Below are positions 43,378-54,054 of a stretch of DNA of 64,000 nt, in pieces; position 1 is the stretch's first letter, and each line of letters starts with the position of its first letter. The notes under the pieces are model-generated. The model saw only the letters and a program-made list of their open reading frames with translations, was not told the origin of the DNA and did not search any database. The position numbers and the translations under genes are program-made. Source of the DNA: Zavarzinia compransoris (lineage in GTDB: Bacteria; Pseudomonadota; Alphaproteobacteria; Zavarziniales; Zavarziniaceae); assembly GCF_003173055.1 (NCBI RefSeq), contig NZ_QGLF01000001.1, positions 689,085 to 753,084 on the forward strand, written 5' to 3'.

Positions 43378-44589
43378 TTATTTCACCCCATCCAGGCGAT
43401 CGGCGTGGCGGAGGCTCGGGAACAGCCTCATCCAGGCCAGGGCGACGGCGATGGTCCCGACCCCGCCCAGGATCCCGGCGGCGACCACCCCCATCAATCC
43501 CGCGGTCATGCCGGATTCGAATTCGCCCAACTGGTTGGACGCGCCGATGAAGAGGGAATTCAAGGCGCTGACCCGGCCGCGCATCTCGTCCGGGGTCGCC
43601 AGTTGCACCAGGGTCTGGCGGATGACGACGCTGACATTGTCGGCAGCGCCGAGGATCACCAGCGCGCCGACCGAAAGCCAGAGATGGCTGGAGGCGGCGA
43701 AGACAATGGTGCAAAGGCCGAAGACGATGACCGCCACGAACATCTTGGCCCCCACCGCCCGGCTGAGGTCCAGGCGGCCGATGACCATCGCCATGGCCAG
43801 GGCGCCGATCGCCGGCGCCGTCCGCAGCACGCCCAGGCCCCAGGGCCCGGTCTCGAGAATATCCTTGGCGAAGATCGGCAGCAGCGCGGTGACCCCGCCG
43901 AGCAGGACCGCGACCATGTCGAGGGAAATGGCGCCGAGCAGGACCGGCTTCCGCCGGACGAAGCCGAGCCCGGAGAATGCCGCCCGCCATGTCATGGGCT
44001 CGCGCGGGGCGGGTGGGGTGCGCAGGCGGACCGGCGCCATGGCCAGGGCGCCCAGGGCGAAGAGGGCGGCCGAAAGGCCGAGGGGCACGGCGGCGCCCAA
44101 GGCATGCAGCAACCCGCCGAGCGACGGCCCGACGATCGTCGCCGTCTGCATGGCCGAGGAGGAGAGGGCTACCGCCCGGGGCAATTCCCGGGCGGAGACG
44201 AGGCTGGGCAGCAGGGCCGCCATGGCCGGCCGCTCGAACGTCCGCGCCGCGCCCAGGATCGCGAGGCCGGCGAACAGCCCGTTTACCCCGAGCCAGCCCT
44301 GCAAGGCGCCCACGGTCAGCGCGCCGATGGTCAGCGCCTGGACCCATTGGCTGATCATGACGATGCGCCGGCGATCCCAGCGGTCGGCCACGGCGCCGAC
44401 GACGAAGGTGAGCAGCACCATGGGCAGGAACTGGGCCAGCCCTGCAAAGCCGAGCTGATAGGCGCTGCCGGTCATGTCGTAGATCAGCCAGCCGAAGGCG
44501 ACCGAGGCCATCTGGAAGGCCAGCGACCCGAACACCCGCGAAGTCCAGAACAGGGCGAAGGGCGGCTGGCGGTGCAGCGGCACGCTCAC
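43378..44589 (-). CDS. MFS transporter (EntS/MFS_3-like)
   Basis: 403-residue carrier with about 12 TM segments; [28 protein letters not shown] near the start (about 28 residues, only part quoted) and [15 protein letters not shown] as motif A are like the enterobactin-exporter-type MFS_3 group. GTG 44589 is chosen because it overlaps the rsmA stop as GTGA; another GTG lies two codons later. It is the last gene of the lpt-surA-pdxA-rsmA run, but a functional link to these is not evident. Confidence 0.83.
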   Translation of the reverse strand: MSVPLHRQPPFALFWTSRVFGSLAFQMASVAFGWLIYDMTGSAYQLGFAGLAQFLPMVLLTFVVGAVADRWDRRRIVMISQWVQALTIGALTVGALQGWLGVNGLFAGLAILGAARTFERPAMAALLPSLVSARELPRAVALSSSAMQTATIVGPSLGGLLHALGAAVPLGLSAALFALGALAMAPVRLRTPPAPREPMTWRAAFSGLGFVRRKPVLLGAISLDMVAVLLGGVTALLPIFAKDILETGPWGLGVLRTAPAIGALAMAMVIGRLDLSRAVGAKMFVAVIVFGLCTIVFAASSHLWLSVGALVILGAADNVSVVIRQTLVQLATPDEMRGRVSALNSLFIGASNQLGEFESGMTAGLMGVVAAGILGGVGTIAVALAWMRLFPSLRHADRLDGVK

Positions 44590-45443
44590 GATGGCGCCGG
44601 CCCCTGGTCCAGGGCCCGGGCGAGGCGGGCGAAGGCGGCGACGTCCAGCTCCTCGGCCCGCGCCGTCGGCACGATGCCGGCACGCTCCAGCAGGGTCTCG
44701 GCCGGGACGGCCAGGCCCTTCAGGCTCTGGCGCAGCATCTTGCGGCGCTGGCCGAAGGCATTCGCCGTCACCACTTCGAGCGCGCCCAGGCGGCACGGGT
44801 GGGGCGGGACGGCCAGCGGCACCAGGCCGACCACGGTCGAGGTGACCTTGGGCGGCGGCACGAATGCCTTGGGGCTGAGGTCGAAATGATGCCGGGCCTG
44901 GGCGCGCCATTGCGCCAGCACGGTCAGGCGGGAATAGGCGTCGCTGCGCGGCGCCGCGGTCAGCCGGTCCGCGACCTCGCGCTGGAACATCAGGGTCAGC
45001 GACTGCCACCAGGGCGGCCAGGGCCCGGCGGAAAGCCAGCGGATCAGCAGCGCCGTGCCCACGTTATAGGGCAGGTTGGCCACCACCTTGGCCGGCCGGT
45101 GGCCCAGAACCGCGGGCTCGTCGATTTCCAGGGCATCGCCGGGGATCACGGTCAGGCGGCCCGGCGCATAGGCGGCGGCGACCTCGGCCAGCGCGGCCAG
45201 GCAGCGTTCGTCACGCTCGACCGCGACCACGGTGGCGCCGGCGGCAAGCAGGGCGCGGGTCAGGCCGCCCGGCCCCGGCCCGACCTCATAGACGAGGTCG
45301 CCCGGCCCGATCCCCGCCGCCCGCGCGATGCGCGCGGTGATGTTGAGGTCGAGAAGGAAATTCTGCCCCAGCGATTTCCGCGCGGCGAGGCCGTGCCGGG
45401 CGATCACCTCGCGCAGCGGCGGCAGGCTGTCGACGGCACTCAT
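44586..45443 (-). CDS. rsmA: 16S rRNA (adenine(1518)-N6/adenine(1519)-N6)-dimethyltransferase
   Basis: 285-residue KsgA/RsmA that dimethylates two adenines in the 3' end of 16S rRNA during 30S maturation. The N-terminal [17 protein letters not shown]-binding [15 protein letters not shown] and catalytic NLPYNV are present. Its start overlaps the pdxA stop and its stop the MFS start, 4 bases each, so the three are coupled. Confidence 0.96.
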   Translation of the reverse strand: MSAVDSLPPLREVIARHGLAARKSLGQNFLLDLNITARIARAAGIGPGDLVYEVGPGPGGLTRALLAAGATVVAVERDERCLAALAEVAAAYAPGRLTVIPGDALEIDEPAVLGHRPAKVVANLPYNVGTALLIRWLSAGPWPPWWQSLTLMFQREVADRLTAAPRSDAYSRLTVLAQWRAQARHHFDLSPKAFVPPPKVTSTVVGLVPLAVPPHPCRLGALEVVTANAFGQRRKMLRQSLKGLAVPAETLLERAGIVPTARAEELDVAAFARLARALDQGPAPS

Positions 45444-46468
45444 GACGCGGCGGTGCGGCGGCGGGTCTCGGCCATGGTCGCGGCCAGGCGCAGGGCCGCG
45501 ATCAGGCTTTGCGGATTGGCCTTGCCGGTGCCGGCGATATCGATGGCGGTGCCGTGATCGGGCGAGGTGCGCACGAAGGGCAGGTTCAGGGTGACATTCA
45601 CCCCCTCGTCGAAGTCGAGGGTCTTCAGGGGCAGCAGGGCCTGATCGTGATACATGCAGATGGCGGCGTCATAGCGGCTGCGCGCGGCGGCGTGAAAGGC
45701 GGCATCCGGCGGCACCGGGCCGAAGACGTCCAGCCCTGCCGCCTTCAGGCGCTCGATGGCGGGGGCGATGATCTCGATCTCTTCCCGCCCCAGCAGGCCG
45801 GATTCGCCGGCATGGGGATTGAGGCCGAGGACGGCGAGGCGCGGTGCGGCAATGCCGAAATCGAGGCGCAGCGCACGGGCGGTCGCCAGGGTCACGGTGA
45901 CGATTTCCGCCGCCGTCAGCAGGCGGGGCACGGCGGCCAGGGCGACATGGACGGTGACCGGCACCACCCGCAGCCGGGGCGAGGCCAGCAGCATGACCGA
46001 GCGCGCGTCGGCCCCGGCAAGTTCGGCCAGGAATTCCGTGTGCCCGGGGTGCGCCAGGCCCATGGTCTTCAGGGATTGCTTGCGGATCGGGTTGGTGACC
46101 ACGGCCGCGGTCTCGCCCGCCTGGGTCAGGCGGACGGCGCGGGTGATGGCTTCGATGATCGCCGCCGCGTCCCCCTCGGCGATCTGCCCGGGCCGGCCGT
46201 CGATCGGCGCCGCCAGGGGCAGGACGGGCAGGGCTTCGGCGAAAAGCGCGGCATCCGCCTCGGCCGGCGCGGCGATCGCCGCGATCGGCACCGCCAGGCC
46301 CAGGCTTTCCGCGATGCGAGCAAGCCGGGCCGGCTGGTCCAGCAACAGGAAGGGCGGGCCGCCCGCCTCGCGTTCGGCCCAGGCCTTCAGGGCGATTTCC
46401 GCGCCGATGCCCGCCGGCTCGCCGCAGGTCAGCGCCAGCGGCCGGGGCGGGCTTGCGGCTGCGTTCAT
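45440..46468 (-). CDS. pdxA: 4-hydroxythreonine-4-phosphate dehydrogenase
   Basis: 342-residue PdxA of the DXP-dependent vitamin B6 pathway. The start [24 protein letters not shown], the metal-binding GHTEFLAEL and [14 protein letters not shown], and [14 protein letters not shown] with [16 protein letters not shown] are all family marks. ATG 46468 is chosen, 4 bases after the surA stop. The surA-pdxA-rsmA order is widely conserved. Confidence 0.96.
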   Translation of the reverse strand: MNAAASPPRPLALTCGEPAGIGAEIALKAWAEREAGGPPFLLLDQPARLARIAESLGLAVPIAAIAAPAEADAALFAEALPVLPLAAPIDGRPGQIAEGDAAAIIEAITRAVRLTQAGETAAVVTNPIRKQSLKTMGLAHPGHTEFLAELAGADARSVMLLASPRLRVVPVTVHVALAAVPRLLTAAEIVTVTLATARALRLDFGIAAPRLAVLGLNPHAGESGLLGREEIEIIAPAIERLKAAGLDVFGPVPPDAAFHAAARSRYDAAICMYHDQALLPLKTLDFDEGVNVTLNLPFVRTSPDHGTAIDIAGTGKANPQSLIAALRLAATMAETRRRTAAS

Positions 46469-46472
46469 CGGC

Positions 46473-47774
46473 TCAGCGGACCTCGATGGTCGCGTTGCGA
46501 CGCAGGTCGCGCAGGTAGCGGCGCGCCAGCATGGACAATTGCTGGTCTTCGAGGTTGCGCTGCACGGCATCGCGCATCATCGAATCCGGGGTCTGTTCCC
46601 GGCGGTCGCAGACGATCAGCAGGTGCAGGCCGTCGGTCGAGCGCACGGGCCCGCCGGCCTTGCCGATGGCGACCCCTTCGATCGCCGTGCGGTATTCCAC
46701 CGGCAGGTCCTTGACGTTCAGGGTGCCGACTTCGCCGAAGCTGGCGCCGGGCAGGCGGTCGAGCACGAAGCGCGGCGCCGCGCAGCCGTTGATCTCTTCC
46801 TTGGCGTCGGCCAGCTGGCTGGTCAGTTCGGCGATGGTCGCGTCGTCGGTCGAGATATTGGCCGGCACGAAGACCTGCTTCAGCTCGACCATCGACACTT
46901 CGGGCGGCGGCGGCGGCATCTGGCGCCGTTCGCGGAGACCGATGATGTACCAGCCGCCCGGCGAGCGGACCGGCGGGGAGATCGAATTCACCTGCATGGT
47001 GTTCAAGGCGTCGTCCAGTTCGGCTGCCAGCTGGCCGGGCAGGATCCAGCCGATGTCGCCGCCGTTGGCGGCCGAGGGCGCCTGCGAATACTGCCGGGCC
47101 AGGGCCGAGAAGCGCGTGCCCTGGCGGATCTGGTCGAACAATTGCTGGGCGAGCTGCTGGGCCGGGCCTTCCTGTTCCGGATTGTCGACCGCGATCATGA
47201 TTTCGGAGACCAGGCTTTCCGGCCGGCCGGCATTGGCCTTGATCCGGTCGATGGTCGCCTGCACCTGTTCGGCGCCGACCGAGAGCCGGCCCTGGTAGCG
47301 GCGCATCACCACCTGGTTCCACACCAGTTCGGCACGCAGCTGCCGCCTCAGCGTCTCGATCGAGACGCCGGCCTTGCCCAGGGTTTCGACGAATTGCTCG
47401 GGCGTCATCCGGGTCGACTGCACGACCTGGAGCAGGCTGGCCTCCACATCCTGTTCGCCGACCGAGACCGATTGCTTGCGGGCTTCCTGGAATTGCAGGG
47501 TTTCGTCGACCAGGGCGCGCAGCGCGGTCAGGCGGGCGGCCCGGGCCGTATCGGCATTATAGGGCATGCCGGTCGAGACCAGGAGCAGGCGCACGCGCTG
47601 GTCCACGTCGAAGGCGGTGACCACCTCTTCGTTGACGACGGCGGCAAGGCCCATGTCGGCGGAAATCGACGGGGGAGCGGCCGCGCTTTGCGCCTCGGCG
47701 GGGCGGCAGGCGGGACCGGCAATCACCAGGGCCAGGGCGAGGGAGGAGACCGCAGTCAGGACGGATAAGCGCAT
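46473..47774 (-). CDS. surA: periplasmic chaperone / peptidyl-prolyl isomerase SurA
   Basis: 433 residues with a signal peptide (to about residue 28, PAEAQS), an N-terminal chaperone domain (VVNEEVVTAFDVDQRV, LVDETLQFQEA) and parvulin-like domains. The first contains FSALARQYSQAPSAANGGDIGW, the usual parvulin loop. SurA escorts outer-membrane proteins, notably LptD, to the BAM complex. It stands directly after lptD in the same operon, which fits that role. Confidence 0.93.
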   Translation of the reverse strand: MRLSVLTAVSSLALALVIAGPACRPAEAQSAAAPPSISADMGLAAVVNEEVVTAFDVDQRVRLLLVSTGMPYNADTARAARLTALRALVDETLQFQEARKQSVSVGEQDVEASLLQVVQSTRMTPEQFVETLGKAGVSIETLRRQLRAELVWNQVVMRRYQGRLSVGAEQVQATIDRIKANAGRPESLVSEIMIAVDNPEQEGPAQQLAQQLFDQIRQGTRFSALARQYSQAPSAANGGDIGWILPGQLAAELDDALNTMQVNSISPPVRSPGGWYIIGLRERRQMPPPPPEVSMVELKQVFVPANISTDDATIAELTSQLADAKEEINGCAAPRFVLDRLPGASFGEVGTLNVKDLPVEYRTAIEGVAIGKAGGPVRSTDGLHLLIVCDRREQTPDSMMRDAVQRNLEDQQLSMLARRYLRDLRRNATIEVR

Positions 47775-47919
47775 TCTCGATCGTTCTTCCGGTCAGTTGC
47801 CGTTCTTCAGGCCAGGAGCCGCCCCCGCCCCATGAAGGGGTCGGACCAAAGCGGTCGCAGCATAGTCCCTGTTCCCGCCGAGGAAAAGCCTTGGGCGTCG
47901 CCCCCGGGGTGTCGCATGG

Positions 47920-50133
47920 CTACATGCCAAGGTTCCGCAGGCGCAGGATGAGGCTGACCGACGTGTCGGGGGTCACGTCGCGGTCGCGGGTGGTGTCGCG
48001 CCGGTACATGGCGCCGAGTTCCACGCATTCATCGGTATAGAAGAGGCCGAGGCCGGTCGAGAGCGCGCCCTCGTCGTCGTTCAGGCGGTGGCGGGTGTCG
48101 CCGTAGACGGTCCAATATTCGTCCAGCTTCAGGCCGGCGGTGACATAGATTTCGTCGCGGTCGGCCTGGGCGGGCACCGCCGTCTGTTCCTTCACCGCGG
48201 TATAGCCGATGGTCGCCTGCAGGCGCTTGCCGTTGATGGTCGCGCGTATGTCGTTCCGGTTGAACGACAGATCGTCCTTGTCCAGGCGGAAATTGTGCTG
48301 GAGGTCCAGCCAATAGGTGGGCGTGAAGGTGATCGCGCCGACGAAGTCCGACCGCCCGTCGCCCAGGCCCTTGCCGTATTCGTAGACATCCTTCTCGTCG
48401 GTGAATTCGAAGCTCTCGCCGAGGAAGACGGAGAACGTAGTGCCCTCGTTGCCGTAATAGGCCGTGCGCACGCCGTAGACGAAGCGCGAGCCGGCATCCC
48501 AGCGGTCGTAGCCCGAGAAGCGGTTGACGGCGAAGAGGTTGGTGTCGTCGAACTCGAAGCTCTGGCTGTCCTCGTTCGAGATCTTCTTCGAGATCGGCGT
48601 GCTCGGGGCCAGCACGAACTGGGCGATGGGTTCGATCACCTGGCGGCCGTTCTCGGTCGGCCGCACCAGGGGATAGCGCGCCTCGAGCGAGAGTTTCGGC
48701 AGGAAGCGCGCGGTCTGCCCCGAGACGTCGATGCCGGCGGCGTCATAGACATCTTCGGTATCGTAGAAATCGCCACGGATCGAGGCGTCGAGGGTGAAGA
48801 CGGTGCCGAGATCGGTGATCCAGGGCCGCTGCCAGGCGGCGCCCAGGCTGAAGCGGCGCTGGCTGGTGCCTTCGTCGCGGTGGATGGCGATCGCATTGGC
48901 GCTCAGTTCCAGCCGGCCGCCGATCATTTCCGGCTCGAGCACCCAGTTCGCCTGGGCCAGCGGCAGGACGAGGGGCGTGGTATCCGGGTCGGAAATCGCG
49001 CGCAGGCCCTGGAACGAATAGCCGATGACCGAGAAATAGGAACGGTCGTAGAACCCCTCGGCGTAGAGATCCGAGGTCAGGTAGTTGGGCGAGGTGAAGC
49101 TGAAGCGCTTCAGGTAGGTATCCGACGAGGAGCGTTCGACATTGAGGCCGACGCGCCAATTGTCGTCGAGCTGCAGGTTGCCGCGGGCGAAGATATGGCC
49201 GCGGAAGGCGTCGCTGCCGGTCGGGTTGCCGTCGCCGTCGAATTCCTCGCCGTAACCGAGGCTGAACTGGGCGGCGAATTCGCCGCTGCCGAAAACCTTG
49301 CGGTAGTCGCCGACCGCATAGGCGCCGGCCTGGGTGGTGATGAAGGGGGTCAGCGTCAGGTCGCTGTTGTCGTCGATCGCCCAGAAATAGGGCATGCCGA
49401 CCCGGAAGCCCAGGCGGCCGCTGCCGCCGATCCGGGGCGCCAGGAAGCCGGACAGGCGCTTCACGCTCGGATCGGGGTGGGAGAAATAGGGCGTATAGGC
49501 GACGGGAACCCCCAGCACCTCGAAGGTCGCATCCTCGTATTCGACCGTCTTCGCCGTCTGGTCGTGGGTGACCTTCACCGCCTTCACCTGCCACAGCAGG
49601 GGGCGGTCCGGCTTGTCGGCGCAGGGCAGGCAGGGGCTGTAGACCGCCCGGTCGAGGGTGGTGACATTGCCCTCGCGGCGGATGGCGCGGACCGCGGCCG
49701 CCCGCGAATCATCGGCGAAGAGCAGGCGGATGGTCTGGACGAAGCCCTCGCGCAGCTGGTCGTCGAGTTCGACGTAGTCGGCGAACAGCACTTCGCCCGT
49801 CGGCTCCAGCAGCGAGACATTGCCCGAGGCGGCGACGATCCGGCTGTCCTCGAAATAGGTGATCTTGTCGGCCATCAGGACGCGGTCGCCCTGGGACACT
49901 TCCACCTTGCCGGTCGCGGTCACCGTCTTGGTGTTCGGGTTGTAGATCACTTCCTCGGCGATGATCTGGACCGGGCCCTCGCCCGCCGAAACGCCGCCGG
50001 GCAGGGTCTGGGCGACGGCCAGCGTCGGCCCGCCGATCGCCAGCGCGCCCAGCACCAGGGCAAGGGCGGTGCGGTTGCGCAGGATCTCGGCGCGGGTCGC
50101 GGTCAGGTCACGATTGCGGCGTCGGGCGGACAT
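47920..50133 (-). CDS. lptD: LPS-assembly protein LptD
   Basis: 737 residues. A signal peptide (about residues 20-45) is followed by an OstA/LptA-like periplasmic domain (VQIIAEEVIYNPNTKTVTATG) and a long beta-barrel domain that ends in SLILRLRNLGM. Cys residues in SPCLPC and a later TDECVEL could form the disulfides needed for folding. It inserts LPS into the outer leaflet. ATG 50133 is preferred, since the codon shares a base with the lptG stop (TGATG). The gap to surA is 145 bases. Confidence 0.95.
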   Translation of the reverse strand: MSARRRNRDLTATRAEILRNRTALALVLGALAIGGPTLAVAQTLPGGVSAGEGPVQIIAEEVIYNPNTKTVTATGKVEVSQGDRVLMADKITYFEDSRIVAASGNVSLLEPTGEVLFADYVELDDQLREGFVQTIRLLFADDSRAAAVRAIRREGNVTTLDRAVYSPCLPCADKPDRPLLWQVKAVKVTHDQTAKTVEYEDATFEVLGVPVAYTPYFSHPDPSVKRLSGFLAPRIGGSGRLGFRVGMPYFWAIDDNSDLTLTPFITTQAGAYAVGDYRKVFGSGEFAAQFSLGYGEEFDGDGNPTGSDAFRGHIFARGNLQLDDNWRVGLNVERSSSDTYLKRFSFTSPNYLTSDLYAEGFYDRSYFSVIGYSFQGLRAISDPDTTPLVLPLAQANWVLEPEMIGGRLELSANAIAIHRDEGTSQRRFSLGAAWQRPWITDLGTVFTLDASIRGDFYDTEDVYDAAGIDVSGQTARFLPKLSLEARYPLVRPTENGRQVIEPIAQFVLAPSTPISKKISNEDSQSFEFDDTNLFAVNRFSGYDRWDAGSRFVYGVRTAYYGNEGTTFSVFLGESFEFTDEKDVYEYGKGLGDGRSDFVGAITFTPTYWLDLQHNFRLDKDDLSFNRNDIRATINGKRLQATIGYTAVKEQTAVPAQADRDEIYVTAGLKLDEYWTVYGDTRHRLNDDEGALSTGLGLFYTDECVELGAMYRRDTTRDRDVTPDTSVSLILRLRNLGM

Positions 50134-51239
50134 CAACCATCTTCCAAATGAAACAACAGGGCGACGCCGACGAGGGTGGCGGCGACCGCCGGCCCCCAGG
50201 CCGCAAGGATGACAGGCACACTTTCCGCGATGCCAAGCGCCCGGGCAATGTCCGAAACGACAAAAAGCACGAAGCCGGCGACGCCGCCGAGGGCGATCAG
50301 GGTCGCCACCCCGCCCCGGCGCGAATGGCGCAGCGAGACGACGGCCGCAACCAGCACCATCGAACAGAGGACGAGGGGCAGCGAGGCCAGCGAATGCCAC
50401 TGGATCAGGTAGCGGGTCGAGGAAAAGCCCGCCGCCTCCAGCCGCTTGGCGAAGTCGGGGATCGACCAGAAGGATACCGAATCGGGATTGGCCAGGCTTT
50501 GCTGGATATCCTCGGGGTGCAGGTTGGTGGCGAGGCGATAGACCGGGACCGCCTGGGCCTGCCGGTCCGGCTCGATCAGCCAGGCGTCGGACAGGGTCCA
50601 GATGTCGCCGTCGTATTTGGCCGAGAAGGCTTCGATCCGGCGCAGGAACTTCTCCTCCGGGTCGAACATGAAGACGACCACCGCCGACAGCCGCAAGCCG
50701 CCGTCGGATGCGGCCAGGGCATGGATCACCGCGCTGCCCTGGGCATCGGACTGGCGCAGCCAGATGCCCGATTCCGTCACCGTCGACAGGCTCGACGACG
50801 TGCCCTTGATGTAGAAGGCTTCGAGCTGGCGATAGTGGTAATTCATCGCCGACGACCAGGGATTGACGATCCCGATGGTGAAGATGCCCAGCAGCAGGGC
50901 GACCAGCATGGGCGGCGCCAGGAATTGCCAGACCGAGAGGCCGGCGGCCCGGGCGATCACCAGTTCGTTCGAGCGGGTCATGCGCCCGAACGCCCACATG
51001 CCGCCGAACAGGCAGGCGAAGGGCAGGGCCATGGTGGCCAGCCCCGGCAGCTTCATCAGCGACATCTGGACCAGGGTGAAGAAATCCGCCTCGTTGCCGG
51101 TCACGCGCGAGGCGCGGCGGGTCAGTTCGAGGAGGTCGACCATGAAGATCAGGGCGAGCACCGGCGCGAAGACCAGGGCGATGCCGGCAAGATAGCGCCG
51201 CATCATGTAAAGCGCGAAGACCGGGGCGAGGCGCAGCAT
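50133..51239 (-). CDS. lptG: LPS export ABC transporter permease LptG
   Basis: 368-residue YjgP/YjgQ-family permease of the LptB2FG complex, which extracts LPS from the inner membrane. Two sets of TM helices surround a periplasmic beta-jellyroll region (about residues 130-265). The cytoplasmic coupling helix is in FGRMTRSNELVIARAAGLS. It lies one base after lptF and overlaps lptD by one base. Confidence 0.94.
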   Translation of the reverse strand: MLRLAPVFALYMMRRYLAGIALVFAPVLALIFMVDLLELTRRASRVTGNEADFFTLVQMSLMKLPGLATMALPFACLFGGMWAFGRMTRSNELVIARAAGLSVWQFLAPPMLVALLLGIFTIGIVNPWSSAMNYHYRQLEAFYIKGTSSSLSTVTESGIWLRQSDAQGSAVIHALAASDGGLRLSAVVVFMFDPEEKFLRRIEAFSAKYDGDIWTLSDAWLIEPDRQAQAVPVYRLATNLHPEDIQQSLANPDSVSFWSIPDFAKRLEAAGFSSTRYLIQWHSLASLPLVLCSMVLVAAVVSLRHSRRGGVATLIALGGVAGFVLFVVSDIARALGIAESVPVILAAWGPAVAATLVGVALLFHLEDG

Positions 51240-51240
51240 G

Positions 51241-52374
51241 TCAGGACGCCCCCACGGCTTCCGCTTCCGCCCCGGCCGGCACCGGCCCCGGCAGGCGGAC
51301 CGCCGGGCGCAGCACGTAGAGGGCGACGATCGCCCCCGCCAGCGGCATCAGGTAGAAGAGGGGGGCGAGGGCCGGGGTCGAATTGACGATGCCCGCGATC
51401 CCCAGTTCCCCGAGCCGGAGCCCGAGGCCGAGCACGCCGGCGAGCGCCGCCCGCAGGTATTTGCCGCGCCGCGAATATTCCCCCGAAAGCAGGCCGCAGG
51501 CAGCGATCAGGGCCAGCGGCAGGGCATAGAGGGGGGCGGACAGGCGCTTGTGCGCCTCGGTCATCAACTGGGTCGCTGCCGCCTCGTCGCGCGGGTTGTC
51601 GTAGGGCGGCAGCAGTTCGGTCAGGAAGCGCTCGCCCGGCTTCAGCCAGCGGGCATCGGCCTGATCGCCGAAACTGCCGAAGTCGAGGACATAGCGCTGG
51701 AAGCTGAGGTAGGAGCCCTTGCCGGTGAACAGCTCGCTTTCCTGGCGGTTGCCGTTGACAAGCAGGATCTTGGTGCCGTCGCCCTCGGGCAGCAGCATGC
51801 CGCGTTCCGCCATCATGGTGACGGCCCGGTCGGCGCGCCGCGCGTCATAAACCAGGATGCCGTGCAATTCGCCGTTCCGCGAGCGCTCGCGGACATAGAC
51901 GGTCAGGCCCTGCACCGGTTCGGTGAATTCCCCGTCCTGAAGGAAGACGGCGGCCAGATCGCCGCGGATCTCCGCCACTTCGTTGCGGAACGAGCGCAGC
52001 CCCAGGGGCGTCACATAGACGTTGAGGGCAAGGCCGATCAGCATGACGACGAGGGCAAGCTCGACCGCCGGCCGGATCAGCTTCCAGACCGAAATGCCCG
52101 AAGCCGCCATGACGATCAATTCGCTGTCCTGCCACAGGCGGTAGAAGGCGAACATCACGGCGCAGAACAGCGAGACCGGCAGGATCATGGACAGCGCGCC
52201 CGGGATGAGCAGCGCGGTCAATTCCAGCAGGGTCTGCAATGACAGGCCCTTGTTGACGATGAGGTCGACCGTGCGCAGCGACTGGCCGACCAGCATCACG
52301 CCGGTCAGCCCCAGCGTGAAGAAGATCATCGGCCCGAGGATCTGGCGCCTTATGTAGGAGGTCATGCGATTCAT
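51241..52374 (-). CDS. lptF: LPS export ABC transporter permease LptF
   Basis: 377-residue partner of LptG with the same architecture: N-terminal TM helices, a coupling region FYRLWQDSELIVMAASGIS, a periplasmic domain and C-terminal TM helices (KRLSAPLYALPLALIA). It is first of the lpt genes and lies 9 bases after the GT39 gene. The start may be ATG 52374 or 52365. Confidence 0.94.
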   Translation of the reverse strand: MNRMTSYIRRQILGPMIFFTLGLTGVMLVGQSLRTVDLIVNKGLSLQTLLELTALLIPGALSMILPVSLFCAVMFAFYRLWQDSELIVMAASGISVWKLIRPAVELALVVMLIGLALNVYVTPLGLRSFRNEVAEIRGDLAAVFLQDGEFTEPVQGLTVYVRERSRNGELHGILVYDARRADRAVTMMAERGMLLPEGDGTKILLVNGNRQESELFTGKGSYLSFQRYVLDFGSFGDQADARWLKPGERFLTELLPPYDNPRDEAAATQLMTEAHKRLSAPLYALPLALIAACGLLSGEYSRRGKYLRAALAGVLGLGLRLGELGIAGIVNSTPALAPLFYLMPLAGAIVALYVLRPAVRLPGPVPAGAEAEAVGAS

Positions 52375-52383
52375 CGCGGCGGA

Positions 52384-53928
52384 CTATAGCCTCCGCCCGG
52401 TGCGGGTGATAGAGCGGCAAGTGTTGTCCGCCGCATCGATCCGGCCGAAACGCTTGCCGATGAAGAGATGATAGGTGCCCTTGCGGTCCTCGTAGGGGCG
52501 CATGTCGATGCGCACCGGGCCTTCGACCGAATCGAAGCGCCCGGCCAGGGCCGCCGGCAGTTCGGGCCCGCGCGAGACGATCACCGCATCGCAGCCGAGG
52601 GCATCGTCGAGATCGAGCACCATGGCGAAATGGTCGTCCGGATTATTCTCGTCCGCCGACCAGCGGCGCACCAGTGCGTCGGAATCGCGCAGGTGGTAGA
52701 TCAGTTCCGCCGTGGCGCCCCGTTCCGTGGTGATGACGGCCAGGGGCCGGCCCCCCGGCACCGCCCGCCGCCCCTCGACCGCCTGCGCCAGCCTGTCCCA
52801 GCCCCGGATCCAGCGAAACGGATCGGTCGCGGTCGAGAGCGTGACGAAAGGTACCTGGCCGACCGCGAGTGCTACGCCGATCACCAGGAACGCCCCGGCG
52901 TGAAAGCCGATCGTCGCCCTGAGCAGGCGGCGATAGTCGAGCCGGTCGAGCGCCGCGAACAGGAACAGCGAGAGGGCGGGATAGGCCACCGCCGCCCAAT
53001 TGCCGTGCGCCCGCGACAGGAAGGCCTGGACGACGAGAAGCCCGAGTATCGGCAGCGAGAACCAGGCGAGCAGGCGGAAGGCCGGCACCAGGAACAGCCC
53101 GCGCGGCCGGACCAGCGTCGCGATCAGGACCACGGCCAGGATGGGCCCGACGATCGCCGCCTGATCGGCCAGGAAATCCAGCACCCCGGCCAGATTGCCG
53201 ACATGGGCGCCGACGCTGGCATTGGCCGCCGTATGCTTGAAGGTCTCGAACCCGCTGAGCGCATTCCAGATCAGGTTGGGCGAGAGCACGGCAAGGCCGA
53301 TGCCGGCGGCCAGCAGCAGCCCGCCCCAGGACCGGCGGCCATAGGTGCCGAGCAGGGTGACGATCAGGGCCGGCGCGAAGAAATAGGCCATGGCGTATTT
53401 CGCCAGCATGCCGAAGCCGAGGAAAAGCCCGGCACAGGCCCAATAGCGCCGCCCGCCGGTGGCAAGGCCGCGCTCGAAGGCCCAGAGCGCGCCGGTCCAG
53501 CACAGCAGCAGCAGGGGATCGGTCGAGACGATGAAGCCGGAAAAGGCCACCCCCGGCAGGGTGGCGAAGCCGATCGCGGCATAAAGCCCGACCCGCACGG
53601 AAAACATGTTGCGGCCGAGCAGATAGGCGAAAATCGGGGCGACGGCATAGGCGAGGGGCGAGGACGCTTTCACGCAGGCCGGCCCGTCGCCGCAGACGGC
53701 GGTGGTCGCCGCGATCGCCCAGCCGATCAGCGGCGGCTTGGAGAAATAGCCGAAGGCCGGGTCCTGGCCCCAGAACCAATATTGCGCCTCGTCGAGATAG
53801 AGCGGCATGCCGCCGATGAACAGGACGGCCAGCCTGAACAGGGCAAGGCCGAGCGCGACGGCGACGACGGCGCGGAACGCGTCGCGATCGGCGGGCTCGG
53901 GGCGGGGGGCGGCGGGGCGGGCGGTCAT
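52384..53928 (-). CDS. GT39/ArnT-like glycosyltransferase
   Basis: 514-residue integral membrane glycosyltransferase of the PMT_2/GT39 group with about 10-12 TM helices. The first periplasmic loop has the acidic YLDEAQYWFWGQ and FGYFSKPPLIGW pattern known from ArnT and Rgt enzymes, which move sugars from undecaprenyl or dodecaprenyl phosphate to lipid A or other acceptors. Standing 9 bases before lptF, it may decorate lipid A before export. The sugar is unknown. Confidence 0.85.
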   Translation of the reverse strand: MTARPAAPRPEPADRDAFRAVVAVALGLALFRLAVLFIGGMPLYLDEAQYWFWGQDPAFGYFSKPPLIGWAIAATTAVCGDGPACVKASSPLAYAVAPIFAYLLGRNMFSVRVGLYAAIGFATLPGVAFSGFIVSTDPLLLLCWTGALWAFERGLATGGRRYWACAGLFLGFGMLAKYAMAYFFAPALIVTLLGTYGRRSWGGLLLAAGIGLAVLSPNLIWNALSGFETFKHTAANASVGAHVGNLAGVLDFLADQAAIVGPILAVVLIATLVRPRGLFLVPAFRLLAWFSLPILGLLVVQAFLSRAHGNWAAVAYPALSLFLFAALDRLDYRRLLRATIGFHAGAFLVIGVALAVGQVPFVTLSTATDPFRWIRGWDRLAQAVEGRRAVPGGRPLAVITTERGATAELIYHLRDSDALVRRWSADENNPDDHFAMVLDLDDALGCDAVIVSRGPELPAALAGRFDSVEGPVRIDMRPYEDRKGTYHLFIGKRFGRIDAADNTCRSITRTGRRL

Positions 53929-53969
53929 GCCACGTCAATAGCCGTGCAAGGCTCCGCTGTCGAGCGGGC

Positions 53970-53999
53970 TTCCCAATCCCGCCGCGGCCCTTCTAAAAT
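53970..53999 (+). promoter_or_regulatory. promoter of pepA-holC
   Basis: TTCCCA (53970-53975) and TAAAAT (53994-53999) with an 18-base spacer; pepA starts at 54055. The -10 box matches the consensus at five of six positions. Confidence 0.45.
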
Positions 54000-54054
54000 A
54001 CGCCGACGCCGGATCAGCACCCGGCGCAACGGAATGAATGCCGGAGTTCCCTCG

